From: Daphnia carinata
Lineage: Eukaryota; Arthropoda; Branchiopoda; Diplostraca; Daphniidae
Length of the DNA: 64,000 nt
NCBI RefSeq assembly: GCF_022539665.2
Contig: NC_081336.1
Location: 5,286,221-5,350,220, forward strand
Direction: 5' to 3'
In this document: piece after piece, positions 1 through 10,731 of the stretch
How the letters are laid out: each line of letters starts with the position of its first letter
How positions within the stretch are numbered: position 1 is the stretch's first letter
Program-made: the position numbers and the translations under genes
The notes under the pieces: generated by a model
The model's input: the letters and a program-made list of their open reading frames with translations, nothing else
Databases searched by the model: none
What the model was told of the DNA's origin: nothing

Positions 1-124
1 CGGAAGGCCCCCGATTCAGTCGAGTGGTCTTCTTTTATACCATCGTTGGGCGTTTTCTCTTGTTCTAGGGATTTAAGTAATTGGGTGATAACCTTCCTGT
101 GACATTTAATAATCATTAGTTTAT

Positions 125-1276
125 CTATCTCTCGGGAGTTAACCACGAGATAAATTCTATAGGTTGCATAACCCTACGTCTGCTGTGCGTTACAATATTG
201 ATGATTCTCTTTGCGTAAATTTGGGTGGCCAGATCTTCTAGGCCATACATGGCTAAATAATGCAGAACGGTTCTGCAGTCAGGTGTTGCAATGTTGACGT
301 TAGTTGGTGTTCATATTAACTTTGCACATTCTTGGTTTTTGTGTGAGATTACCAACATTAAGGGGGTTTATCCGTTATAGTTGCGAGCTGTAAATACGCA
401 GTTGTTATGTAGGATTCTCAGAAACAGTAGATCATTTTCGGCCGCTGTGATATGGCCAATTGTTTTGCCGTGATAGAGTATCTCCGGGTCTGCTCCGAAG
501 GATAGTAGAAGATAGGTGTTGTCGTATCTACATCTTCGTACGCTGGTGTGGAGTAGTGTCTGTTCCTCTTGGAATCTTTCATTGAGGAATGTGGCCATCT
601 TCTGTCTTGGCCAACCCTGTTGTGTTTTGAATTTGTTTTGGATGCACCTTCTTACTACCTGCATTGGAGCTCCCATCATTGTTAATGAAAGTTTTCCGTT
701 TTCTAAGTCTATCATGGCTTGTCTTCGTAGTTGGATTTTTTCTGCTCGCTCCGCTGATATGGATGCCATTGTTTTCATCCGACAGTTTTTGCATGATTCC
801 TTTTCCCTCTGTTGGTCGTCCGGCTTGTTCCTTTTTTGGGGAGGCTCACATTGAAGGTAGGTATCACTGTCATATCCTAATATAAAATCAACACTGTGTT
901 GGCTTTCCATATCAGGTTCTATTCCACTATACGCCGTTAATCCTTCGTTTTCATCATCAGTTGATTCACTGTTGTCATTTACTACCTCTTTATTTCCGTA
1001 AAATTCGTTCTTTTCCGTTTCTATTCCATTCCATCCCATGTATTGTACTAGTTGCTTGTTTTCATCCGTACTTTTCGGACTTTCTTTTGCTCTGCATTCT
1101 GATTGGCTATCTTCACTTTTGGTGTCCTCGATGGTGATCAGTTCCATTTTCCTGGGGATGATGGTACCTTTACAGTCGTAAATTTTTGTGGTGAAATTGT
1201 TTGCCATTTTGAGATGAGTTAATGTGATGCACACTCTGAATTGTAAAACTTTGTTGAATTTATGCCGTTGAAACAC
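125..1276 (-). pseudogene. ankyrin-repeat protein, IkB-like, broken by stops
   Basis: The minus-strand frame from 1276 (or the better-placed Met at 1207) runs to a TAA at 368-370. It then continues in the same frame through a TGA at 311-313 to a TAG at 125-127. The first 150 or so residues are acidic and Ser/Glu-rich; a Cys-x-x-Cys basic segment follows. The last 75 residues and the part after the stops read as ankyrin repeats (FGADPEILYHGKT, HITAAENDLLFL, then DCRTVLHYLAMYG beyond the second stop). An acidic N-terminus followed by ankyrin repeats resembles IkB/Cactus proteins, which hold NF-kB factors in the cytoplasm; that likeness is an inference. Its start lies about 370-440 bp from the divergent gene at 1649. 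Two stops in otherwise clean repeat sequence make a pseudogene most likely. It could equally be another ankyrin protein. Confidence 0.55.
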
Positions 1277-1648
1277 TGGGAAGAGTTTCGCATATTTGCA
1301 AACCTTTCAAAGTTTGTCGCGTTGCTTTTTCTTTTCCCTTAAGTTCTTTATTCTATGTTCTTAATTTAATAACAAGTTTTCGTGCATTTAATTATGTTCT
1401 CTTTTCTGTTTTATCCCCTTTTTTGGGTAAGTTTGGTTATACGTCTTGTGTTGCGTTGACATTTGGATTTATCGTAGTGCGAGTCAATGACAATCCTGTT
1501 TGTATTTGAACTTTCTTTATTCCTTTTTTAGTCGTTGTCGTTTCTTATAGAGATTTCATTGTACTTCTTGAGTTAGTTTTCTTCGTTCTTTCGTGGAGAT
1601 TACTGCTTATTTCTGTTGCTCTGGTTTTGAGTTTTATTTTTTTTTTCG
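1277..1648. other. AT-rich region between divergent genes
   Basis: This T-rich stretch separates the ankyrin pseudogene (minus) from the two-exon gene (plus). No coding potential is visible. It is where promoters for both would lie, but I see no clear TATA box or LTR end. Confidence 0.4.
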
Positions 1649-2183
1649 ATGGAGCCATTCGAATATAAATATGTTTTTCAGTATCTCTCTCTGGTTGATA
1701 TAGCAGTGTGGTGTGTTGATCATTCCATTTTTTCTTCTCCCGAAAGCCTTTTCCGGAGGTTCCGTTCGGAAGATCAGAGCTTTTTCCTCAACATTTTTCG
1801 AATGGCCTTTGATATGCCGGATGCTCCACCACGTGATTTCGGGTATAAGCGCCCTTGGATTAATGATTATTATTATCTGTAAGTTTTTTTTTTTATTTTT
1901 TTTTATTTTGTTTGTTCGTTGTAGTAATAATCTGATTTCTTTCAGCAACCATCTTGGGTACGCACGTTACCGCGATGTCTATCCTTTGAGGTTCGCCCAG
2001 TTTCTTTGGTGGCTGGAGCCTGAGGATGATATTTCTCACCCTACTCCAACGTCTTCTCGGTTGATGCGGGAGCATCTCCAAGAAGAACATGAAGATCGGT
2101 TGGCGATAACACATGTTGCGCAGATTTACAATTATCTACTCTATGGCGATCCTCTTCCCGAACGTGATTCCGCGGACGGATGA
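1649..2183 (+). CDS. small two-exon protein, copy 1 (antisense to Gypsy-A)
   Basis: Exon 1 is 1649-1878 and exon 2 is 1946-2183. The 67-bp intron begins GTAAGT and ends in a pyrimidine-rich TTTCTTTCAG. Splicing in phase 2 gives an uninterrupted 155-residue protein. The product is rich in Phe, Tyr, Trp and Asp/Glu, with no signal peptide or membrane segment. Exon 2 contains FLWWLEPEDDISHPTP; the protein at 23742-24311 has LLWWFESDEEIYHPTP at the same place and its exon 1 ends at the matching point (RPWINDYYY against APWVDYVYY). I do not recognise the family. The gene is convergent with the env end of Gypsy-A, 287 bp away, the same arrangement as copy 2 and Gypsy-C. The intact frame and conserved splice site argue for a real gene. 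Confidence 0.7.
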
Positions 2184-2470
2184 TTATATTTTCCTTTGTT
2201 TGTGTTATTATTTGTTTTTGTTTGTAGTTTAGTTGTTAGGAGGAAATACAAAATTGTTATTCGAGTTTGTGTGTTTGTTTGTTTTACTATAAAGTTTTTG
2301 AAGTATTGGATAGTTGTACGTGATGGGAATTTTTTTTTTTTTTTTTTTTTTTTTAGATTTAAAATGATAATCAACTAAATTGTTAAAGTTTTTAAATTCT
2401 GGTAAGTGCGATATTTACTTGGAAGGTGCTACTTTATTATGGAATTGCCTAACTTGTAAACGGATGATTG
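2184..2470. other. spacer between gene and env ends, with poly(A) tract
   Basis: This holds the 3' side of the two-exon gene and the end of Gypsy-A. A run of about 24 T at 2331-2354 is poly(A) on the Gypsy-A coding strand. ACTATAAAG at about 2285 is the nearest thing to a polyadenylation signal for the plus-strand gene. Confidence 0.5.
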
Positions 2471-2908
2471 TTAATGGACTTTCACTTTCCATGACCTTGG
2501 GGGTTGTAGTGGTTGTTGAAGTTGAAGATATTTAATAGTTGTCGTAGGCCTAGTATTAGTGGTAGGTTTAGGGCTTGTTGACGTGATTATTGGTTTTGTA
2601 GTTGTGGATGGTTTTGTTGATGTTGTTGTTATACTGGGTTTCGCTGTTCTTTTATGTGTTATTGTCGGTTTGTTGGCTGCTGTGCTTGTAGTTGGCTTAG
2701 TTGTTGTCGTGGTTTTTACCGTTGTTTTTGTAGTTGTTCCCAAGGTTGTTTTTATTGTGGGCTTTGTAGTCGTCGTAGTGCTTGTCGTTGTTGAGGATTT
2801 TTCTGTTGGCGTGGCAGGTGGAGTGGTCAAAATTTTGTTCTTTTCTGATTGGTTTTTGATCCCCCTTTGCATTAGTGGCGGTATAGATGGGAGTGTTTTC
2901 CCGACCAA
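2471..2908 (-). other. Thr-rich mucin-like stalk of Gypsy-A env
   Basis: About 145 codons are dominated by Thr with Lys and Pro in short variants of TTTTKPT. The reading frame joins upstream to an Ala-rich helix-like segment around 2930. Such tracts are typical O-glycosylation stalks. The codon repetition also makes it prone to slippage. Confidence 0.6.
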
Positions 2909-4991
2909 TGACTGTTGAGTATGTAGCGCTATAATGGCTGCCGCTGAAAGTGTCCTTATTTGATGTGGGTTGCGATATTCAAAGCTAAAGTGTTGTTTTT
3001 TATTGGAGCTGTGACAATGCCCCAGGCTCTGTTGACATGAGTTGTCCTGTGTGTTCGTATGTGCCCCAGATTGAGCTTGTGTTGGCGCATTCCTGGAGGA
3101 CGAGCATTGTTTTGTCGGCTTTTATACAGTTGTTCTTGTTGAAACGTCTGGTGGTGAAATCAGAGGTATATTCGAAAGCTTGTCCTCGTTCTGTTGTTCT
3201 GCTGCAGTTAGCAACTGTAGTTTGTGATCGCACCAATGGGTCGTTACTGGTTACCAGTGTTCTTAGTTCTTCTTGACGTTTGGTCCAATCCGTGTCGCAT
3301 TCTTCTAGTGTCATCTGTTTGTTTATTCCGTGATGAGTCAGACACTTTTCACTCGGTGCTTTCCCATTTTTCAACAATCCCCAGGCAGTCATGTCCCAGA
3401 TTATATTTCCGCTGCCGTGATTAGTTTTTAAAATTTCTCCGAATATCGGCGAATTAATCGTGGTTGTGATTGCATTTCGTTGTTCTTGCTGAATTTCCTG
3501 CATTTAAGCTAACGTTGTTTCCGGGAAATTTTCTATGATGTCAGGATTTGTGTTCAGTTTACAGTTTCAAAGATCCATTTTTGTGTTACGCTTGTTTTGT
3601 CATCTCTGCATTCTGTTAGTATGATAGTTTGGTATGATCCTAGTGTGATACAGAGATACGATTCTTGTGAAATTAATTGATATTTTTTGTTGATTTAGGA
3701 TCCATCGTGTTGGGACTTCCGAACATTTGGCAGCAATCAGTCGACCTGCTTCTCCTTCCGTGATACAGATATTGCTGTTCTGGACTCGTATTGTTTGGTC
3801 AACGATGTATTCGAACTCTGATCCTAGTGGAACTGGATCATCGTTTTTGAGACGAAAGTGAGCAGTTAACTGGTTGCTTTCGTCAGGTTTGTATACTATG
3901 TATATCGTAGCGTTGTAATTAACAGCCCGGTCTTTCTCTCCGATTCTGATATTGTTGATATCCCATTCTTATTGATCCCCAGGCGTACGAAATGCTGTAA
4001 AGACGTTTGCCTGACTCGCCGAGAGGAGTGTTGAGCAAGAATGTAACCTCCTGTTGAATGGATCGTTTCCGTTTGGTTAACTGGAGTTCCCTGTAGTCCT
4101 TGCACACCGATGTATCCAGGTGAGTATTCTGCATGCATGTATTTATAGTTGTTTTGAACATCTCATACAGTTTTCTCGTAGTTTCGGTTGGTTAGATTAG
4201 GTATGTGAGCGGTATACCCACAACTTTGTATCCTTGTGGTGTTATGTCCCGATCTGGTTTGTTGAGGAATGTAATCTCGATCTGTCGATTGGTGTGGTAG
4301 AGACGGCTGGTGTTTTCGTGTTCTGGCATTCTAGGAAGTTCTAAGTATCCATCTCCTTTAAGCAGTGTTTGTGTGTACGAATTGTTTGTTGTTCTATCTC
4401 CCCACACAATTGTATTCTGATTCTGGATGAAGTGTTCTTCTTGTTGTGTTGTGTTCAAAGGTCCGAAAGGGCTTTCAATTGGATCGTCTGGTTTTTCCTG
4501 CCGTAGCGTGATTCGTTCTGCTACACAGTTGAGGGTATGGTATTGTTTTATGGCATACCATAGCCCTTCGCCTGTCGGAGTGGCTGTGAAACTCAGTCCT
4601 GCTGGTTCGGTCTGCATGTTGTTATCGCCACACTTCTTGTCGCCACCATTCTACAGCATTCCAGTGGGGTCATTAGTTTAGTTTCTTGTGAATATATTGT
4701 GTCGAAAGATCCGATCCAAAATGATCCAGTTATTTTCTTCGTTTTTATCCATTGCCTGCTGGTCCAGCCTTTCCAAGAAGCTGCTGGTTTCTGTGTCGTT
4801 TTTAAAGTGTACAACGTGGGTATTCTGGGTAAGTGAGCTGTATCTGATTTTTTGTTGTTGCAGTAATATGGTGCCTCTATATCTAAAATTCGTCTGGTCT
4901 TTACGTTCTTGCAGTCGCATACGGTTGAATAGATGGGATATGTGAATGGAATGATGGTGAGCAATTGGATGAGTAATAGTATCAGTTCCAT
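2471..4991 (-). pseudogene. envelope-like glycoprotein of Gypsy-A, frameshifted
   Basis: The gene starts at 4991 with a hydrophobic signal peptide (MELILLLIQLLTIIPFTYPI) and continues in shifting frames through 4617-4192, 4161-3896, 3503-3000 and 2908-2471. The ectodomain is Cys-rich, with CDC near the mature N-terminus and a TPLECCRMV segment; potential N-glycosylation sites occur. The last 145 residues are mostly Thr/Lys/Pro, like a mucin-type stalk, and no clear transmembrane helix follows. The early Cys pattern and the PLECCRMV-like segment recall glycoproteins of chuviruses and related mononegaviruses, some of which have been captured by insect LTR elements; that assignment is tentative. 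It does not look like the F-type env of Gypsy-C. A strong splice acceptor abuts the ATG, so expression from a spliced RNA is likely. At least four frame breaks make this copy non-functional. Confidence 0.6.
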
Positions 4992-5006
4992 CTGCGAAAA
5001 GAAAAT
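4992..5006 (-). promoter_or_regulatory. splice acceptor for env of Gypsy-A
   Basis: On the minus strand TTTTCTTTTCGCAG lies immediately before the env ATG at 4991. Errantivirus env genes are made from a spliced subgenomic RNA, so this polypyrimidine tract plus CAG is a plausible acceptor. The donor was not identified. Confidence 0.55.
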
Positions 5007-5012
5007 TTGTAT

Positions 5013-6627
5013 GTTTAGAATCTCGATACTTCGTGGCGTTGCCGTAAGTTGTATCGTGGATTCGTCATTCTAGTGCGTGCAGGATTATCTGGTATGGGAC
5101 CGGGGATATTTGGTGCGATGATAACACAATTCTCCGTCTCTGCTGTTTGACGTATACGCGCTCTAGGGACAGGCCTTCTTACGTTGTTATATAAGTTTTT
5201 TCTTGGCCTTCCTGGTCTTCGTCTTACTGTTTCATTCCTCGGTTGGTGTGGTGCACAACATATTCTTTCTGATCCTTGGTTTCCGGGGACGTATAGTTTT
5301 TTAGGTATAGTTAGTTGACGTGTACTATCGATTTCAGTCTTGCATTGTCTGTGTTCTCAATCTCGTAAGTGAGATCTGAGAAATTTCTGATGATTTTGAA
5401 TGGCCCATTCCAACTGTTGATGAATTTTCCGGCAGTTGGTGGGGCTTTCAGTAGCACAAAGTCACCGATGTTGTATTTGATTGCTTTTGTTCCTTTGTCG
5501 TAATATCTTTTTTGTTTGGTCTGCGCCCGAAATAGGTGTTCCTTCGCTAGTTGCTGAGTCTTCTTCCATTGATGTGAGTACATTACACTGGTGTCTTCGT
5601 ATTTTTCGTACCGTCTATCTATTTTAATGTCGTTTGGGATCACCGGTTGTCTCCCGAAGAATAGAAAGAATGGGTTTTGCTGCAGTGTTGATTGCTTCGC
5701 TGTGTTGTAAGCAAAAGTGACAAATGGTAGATATTTGTCCCAATTTTCTGGTTCGTCCGTTACGTAGCAAGCTAGCATGTCACATAGGGTTCTGTTAAAT
5801 CGTTCTACTAATCCGTCTGTTTGGGGGTGTTATGCTGTTGTTCTGATTTGTTTGATTTTGAATAATTTGCAAATATCTTGGATTAAGCTCGACAGGAAGT
5901 TAGTCCCTTGATCTGTTAGTACGACTTCGGGGTATCCATATTTTGTGTAAATATCCTTAACCAAGATGTTAGCAATTGTTTGGGCAGTCTGATCTCTCAT
6001 TGGTACTGTAAAAGCAAAACGACTGGCGTAATCTGATAGGACTAAAATATACTTATGTCCCTTTGTGCTTTCTTGAACGGGACCCACAATATCCATCGTA
6101 AGTCTTTCCCACACCCTTTCGGCTGGGGGCATAGGTTGCAATGGTGCTTTACTTCCTCCCGCAGCCTTGCGTTTTGCGCATTTAAGGCAATTTTTGATGT
6201 GTTCTGTTACGTTTTGTCGCATGTGTGGGAAGAAGTATTGCTCTCGTAGTCTGGCTATTGTTTTTTCTATTCCTAAATGCCCTGCTAACATGTGGTCATG
6301 ATTTGCTCGTAAGATCCTTCCGACTGACTCCCTTGGGACTACTAACTTTCCTTGCCTATCTGTTAATAAACCTTTCTCGTTGATTATAAAGCTGCTTCTA
6401 GAACTGTTACTTTTCTGATCTTCTTGTATCTTTATCCTTAGTTTTTGGCAATATTGATCTGCTTGCTGCCCTTCTAGCCATTTGTCTTCTCGCCAAGACC
6501 TTTTACTGTCACTTCCAATTTCTCTTTCAAAACCTTCGTTTTCTGTTTGATGATTTTCCTTTTCGAAACTTTCGCTTTCGGTCTGACTACTTTCGCTTTC
6601 TCTCTCCAGTTTCCTTAAGCTTTCCAT
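5013..6627 (-). pseudogene. integrase of Gypsy-A with one in-frame stop
   Basis: Integrase inserts element cDNA into the host genome. The frame from 6627 opens with a charged Ser/Glu linker. The HHCC zinc-binding domain follows (HMLAGHLGIEKT and later CLKCAKR), then the catalytic core with the first Asp in TMDIVGP and the second in LTDQGTNF. A TAA at 5830-5832 interrupts just before HPQTDGLVERFNRT, which carries the catalytic Glu; the same frame then runs on to 5311. The C-terminal part ends with a GPF-type module (WNGPFKIIR). From 5310 to 5013 a basic Arg/Pro-rich tail can be read. All DDE residues are present, so the stop is the main lesion. The usual residue at the stop would need a single base change. 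Confidence 0.85.
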
Positions 6628-6670
6628 TTGTAGTTTGATTTTTAATCTTTCAATTGCTTTTCGATCTCTT

Positions 6671-7440
6671 TCATGCTCTTTTATGACAATTTCTTTTTCC
6701 TCTTGCCCTTGTTTCTACTCTTGCTAGTGGCACTATAGGAATACGGCTTAGGGTGTCAGCATTTTGGTGCGATTTCCCAGGCCGGTATCCGATGACGATG
6801 TCAAATTCTTGTAGTTTGAGTGCCCATCTAGCTAATCTTCCTGCGGGTTCTGTCTTGCTCATTAACCATTCTAAAGGTCTATGATCGGTAAATACGGTAA
6901 ATCTACGTCCGTATAGATATGTCCTAAATACGTCAATTGCGTGGATGATTGCGTAACTCTCTTTCTCTGTGGTTGACCACTTGGCCTTGCGATCGTTCAG
7001 ATGTTTAGAGCTATACGCGATGACGAATTCCGCGCCGTCTGATTCACGGGGTTCCTGTACGTCGGACTCCGCTGAATCCGCTGATTGGGGTAGAGTCTGC
7101 ATCTGAGCCAAGACTGCTCCTATTCCATATCCTGAAGCATTTGTGTAGATGATAAATTCGCGCGTGAAATCTGGATACCCAAGGATAGGTCTAGTTATGA
7201 CACAGTTCTTGATGCAGTCGAAAGCGTTCTTTTGTTCCTCTCCCCATTTCCACTCGGCTGATTTTCTCGTTAGCGCTGTCAGTGAGTGGGCTTTATCAGC
7301 AAAAGCCTGGATGAATTTTGCCAGACCTAAAAATGAGCTAAATTCCTTCACGTTTTTGGGAGCGGGGTATTCGATGATTGCTTCTAATTTTTTCGTACTC
7401 GGTGTTATTCCTTTTTTCGAAACAATGTATCGGCGGGGCG
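6671..7440 (-). pseudogene. RT thumb plus RNase H of Gypsy-A
   Basis: The frame from about 7440 begins with the RT connection segment (YIVSKKGITPSTKKLEAI, then KEFSSFLGLAKF) and goes into RNase H. RNase H normally removes RNA from the RNA:DNA hybrid during cDNA synthesis. The expected T-D-A-S motif reads YTNASGYGIGAVLAQ, with the first catalytic Asp replaced by Asn. TEKESYAI and FTDHRPLEWL are present, as is the terminal HQNADTLSR. Everything from the RT fingers through the palm (LDL and YLDD motifs) is absent. A frameshift near 6671 separates this from integrase. Confidence 0.8.
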
Positions 7441-7694
7441 GGGGTGTTTTTAATTTCTATAAGTTCTTCCCTCTTCTTTAGGGTAAAAAATATGCTGTCT
7501 GAAATTAAACTGGCTGCGGCTCCTGTATCTACTAAAGCGTAAATTTCTTTTCCAAAAATACTAACGGGTATACGTATTAGTTTGGGTATCGCCAATTCTA
7601 AATTATCTGTTGTGGAATTATTTGGTAAGGATATCTTGTTTACTGCATTGGACGGCGGTTCGGATTGTTGATACGAGCCATATCTGTCCAACAT
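7441..7694 (-). pseudogene. retropepsin of Gypsy-A
   Basis: The aspartic protease active site is clear in YALVDTGAAASLIS (Asp-Thr-Gly), the residues that cut the gag-pol polyprotein as a homodimer. About 30 residues later the sequence jumps directly to RT-thumb sequence in another frame, so the protease C-terminus and most of RT were lost in one deletion near 7440. The beginning overlaps the end of the gag zinc-knuckle frame by about 55 bp, consistent with a programmed frame change between gag and pol. Confidence 0.75.
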
Positions 7695-10372
7695 TCTCGT
7701 GCAATGTGTCCTCTTTTATTGCACTTGTAACAGATAATAATCTGATTCCCAAAGGTGTTGGGGGTGTTTGGTTGGTTTTGTCGTTGCTGTGGGTATTGTT
7801 GAATATAACCCGGGTTTTGATAATACACTTGTTGATTGTTGTGTGGTTGAAAGTTTGGTTGATTGTAATGTATCTGCCCGTTGCTGTACGGGGGTCTCTG
7901 CGTTTGTTGATAGGAAGGGTAATTGGGTTGCCTATACCCCGGAGAGATACCTTCTCTTCTTGTTGAAGTATAGTTGTTGCGGTATGGGCTGTTCTCTCTG
8001 CTACGATTGAAGTTTCGGTCACTACTGGGACCTCTGCTATTCGGTCTCTCGATGAATCAAACTCGCGGATTTTGTGATCTGGAGTATCGATCACTCGATC
8101 GTGGGGATCTTGGTTGGTATCGATCTGCTGCTGCTATGGTTGTATCGGTACCCTGTGACAATCCACGATTCTTATTAGTTTTTTCCAGTTCCCGAATTTT
8201 TTGTTTTAAGAATTCAATTTCTGTCTTTTGTTGTGAAAGTTCGTTGTCTTGTTGTTTCTCGTGATGCGTTATGCCTGCGATTACCGCGTTTATTTCTTTG
8301 TCTTCTACAGTCTCCTTGCTATACAGGATGCCTTCGGATATGATTAGTTGTCTACATAGCTGGTCAAAATCTTCAGGGTCTTCGGGCATTCTAAAATAGA
8401 GTTCAGCTCGGAATTTTGGTAGTATGCCTTGCATTAAAATTTTGATTTTGGTATGATCTCTCATCCTCTTGACTGTGTTGATGAGTCGACCTTCGACGAT
8501 GGTTTGGTTTTGGTCCGATTTTTCTTCCTTGCCTTCAATGGACTCGTAGAGACTGTTGATTCTTGAGATAAAGGCTTTGCATTTTTCTTCGGGTTTTTGT
8601 TTTAGTGTGGATAACTTTTTTCTTTGTGCTGCTAAGTCGTATGCATCCTGGAATCTTGCAATGAGGGCGGTTTTCCACTCATCATAACTTAATTCATCAC
8701 CCTGCTCCTCTACGTAAATTTCCATGCCACTCTAGGGCATCACTTTTTAGTCTGTCGGAGAAGAATCTTATTTTTTGGTTATCGCCCCAGTTGTTGTTGC
8801 GTGCTACATGTTCTGTGTCCTTTAGCCATTCTGTTATTAATTTATCAGTACTTTGCCCTTTGAAAATTGGAATTGACTTTTTGTCTTCTCTCGAAAATAA
8901 TTCTCCTAATACTTTCACAATCGGCTGGGTTGCGGATGTATCGATGCTATCGCTATCCGTTGTGTCGTGGTCAATTCTCGAAGTTTCTTTGTGTGAAAGT
9001 CCCATTTTGATTTTTTCTTTGAGAGTCTGATACTTTTGTTTTAGTTGAAGGAGGTTATAGTTTTGGATCTCGATTTGGTTTATTAGGTCGTCGTTAAGTT
9101 GTTGTAACTTTTCGACTTGTTCTGATTCTAGCTCGAAGTGAAGGGATTTGTCTCCTTCTGTTATTGAGGTTAGTTCGTTTATCTCACTCACTAGTTTCGT
9201 TATTTCTTCTGGTTCGTTGGAGTTGTCTAAGTCTTCGGTTTCAGCGAATGTTACCTGTTGCTTTCTATATTCTTTTATTCTATTCTCCAGATACCAAATT
9301 TTTTCTTCTCGGTTTCCTGCCTGTATGTTGGTTTTTTGTAATTCCATTTCGAGATTTTTAATCTTTGTAGTACTATCTATCAGACTTCTTCGTAAACCGG
9401 CTTTTTCTGCTAAGGTTTTTTCAAGGATCTCTTTTGTCTCTTTTGTTTCTGTCTGGTGTTGTTTGTTTGCTTCTAAAGCTGCTTTTATCCGTTGTTCAGC
9501 GTCTCCTAACCTCGTAACCAGTTGTTTTCTTTCACGTTCAAGTTTGCTAATTATTTCTTGCACTTCTCTCTCGACAGCTATATTGTTTTCGTACTTTTTT
9601 CGTAAAAGGTTTTGCAATTGGTTCTCTGTTGCTGTGGCAGTTTCAAGGCTGGTTTCTAATTCGCTGATTCGATTGGCAGACTTTTCAAGGGCGTTTTTGA
9701 GTGATTCGTTTCTTTCTTGGAGTTGCTCAAGGGAACTACTTAGGGTGTATTTGGAACTTTTTGCCTTTTCATGTTGCTATCTAGCTGTTTTCGTATGCTT
9801 TTTAACTCGTAGTTTAAGTCAGATGAATATATGTTCTCAGCTATCTGCGCAAGTATTACTTCTTTTTGGAGGACTCTGATTGTACCGAATAGGAATTCTT
9901 TTTCTTTACCATGAACAATGCTAATCTGTTGCAATATACTGTCAAGGTTTTCAGTGTTGCCACCGAAGGATTCTACGTGATTTTTAAATGTCTTTGTGGT
10001 GTTTGTAATAGTTTCTGCTGTTATACCACTTGGTGTTTGCAACGTTTGTTCTAACAATGAATACGAATATAATTGTAATGCGTTGTGTGCCTCTTTGCTA
10101 ACTTCTTGTTTCTTAGATTCTATTTGTTGTATATGTGCTTTTGTTGTAAGGGTCTTATAGGTTTTGTTTTGTTCTGATTCTTGTTCAAATTCTAAGTCCA
10201 CAAGAGTTTTCCAGTGGTCCAAAAAATTTTCTCGGACACGGTTAGGATTTTGGCTGGTTGTGTCTGATTTAGGGAGTACGGGGTACAAAGATGAGGATAA
10301 TTCGTCGACAACGTTTGGGTACAAAGTATTCTCTTTACGAGTAGTCTCTGGTACGATATGATCAAGCGGCAT
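7640..10372 (-). pseudogene. gag of Gypsy-A, unusually long coiled coil
   Basis: Gag forms the particle and binds RNA. The minus-strand reading comprises 10372-9740, 9617-8697, 8725-8057 and 7828-7640, separated by frameshifts or stops. The first two blocks (about 500 residues) are Gln/Glu/Lys-rich heptad repeats forming a long coiled coil. The capsid-like part follows (IPIFKGQSTDKLITEWLKD, then LEWHGNL and a block with KCKAFISRINSLY). The C-terminus carries one CCHC knuckle, CYKCNKRGHIAREC, at about 7740-7700. Total length near 850-900 residues is about twice that of common Gypsy gags, mostly because of the coiled coil. Breaks lie near 9740-9617 and 8725-8697. Confidence 0.75.
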
Positions 10373-10731
10373 TCGCTTACCTTTTGATGGTGTTCCTTGG
10401 TCTGGTAGAGCTGTTGGAGACTCGTCGGGGAAATGTAGAGCACAATTACTGAAATAAGTTACGGGTAAGAAACTTTGTACTGGACAACAAGTGTTAGTCT
10501 CGTTGGGACCTCCAATCGTAAAGTTCCTAAATCTCGTGTATTTGCAGTGAGTTGCCGTAACAACTCCGCCTTACAAGCTACAAAATATGCAGTATTTACT
10601 ACAGTATTACTACAGAACACAAATATTGAAGGTAAAGTGGGAGGAGATACGTTCACTTTCACTTCTGAAACGCTCGAGGGATGTAATAGGTGTGGCTCCT
10701 TTTGGTTAGCCTTTGGGCTTGTTACACTTTT

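Larger units (their letters stand above)
2300..10443 (-). mobile_element. Gypsy-A: Ty3/Gypsy element with env, minus strand
   Basis: Read on the minus strand the order is gag (10372 to 7640), protease (7694), RT remnant plus RNase H (7440 to 6671), integrase (6627 to 5311), pol tail, and env (4991 to 2471). This is the Metaviridae order with a third, env-like gene. I could not find matching LTRs at the two ends. The element is dead: gag and env are frameshifted, the RT palm is missing, and integrase has an in-frame stop. The 3' end abuts a poly(A) tract and the antisense two-exon gene. Confidence 0.85.

Noticed and set aside
2559..2918. 119-codon Val/Leu-rich plus-strand frame
   Set aside because: It is the complement of the Thr-rich env stalk and has no independent support.
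9148..9879. 243-codon Ser/Phe-rich plus-strand frame
   Set aside because: It is antisense to the coiled-coil gag; Glu/Lys codons read backwards give Phe/Ser/Leu.
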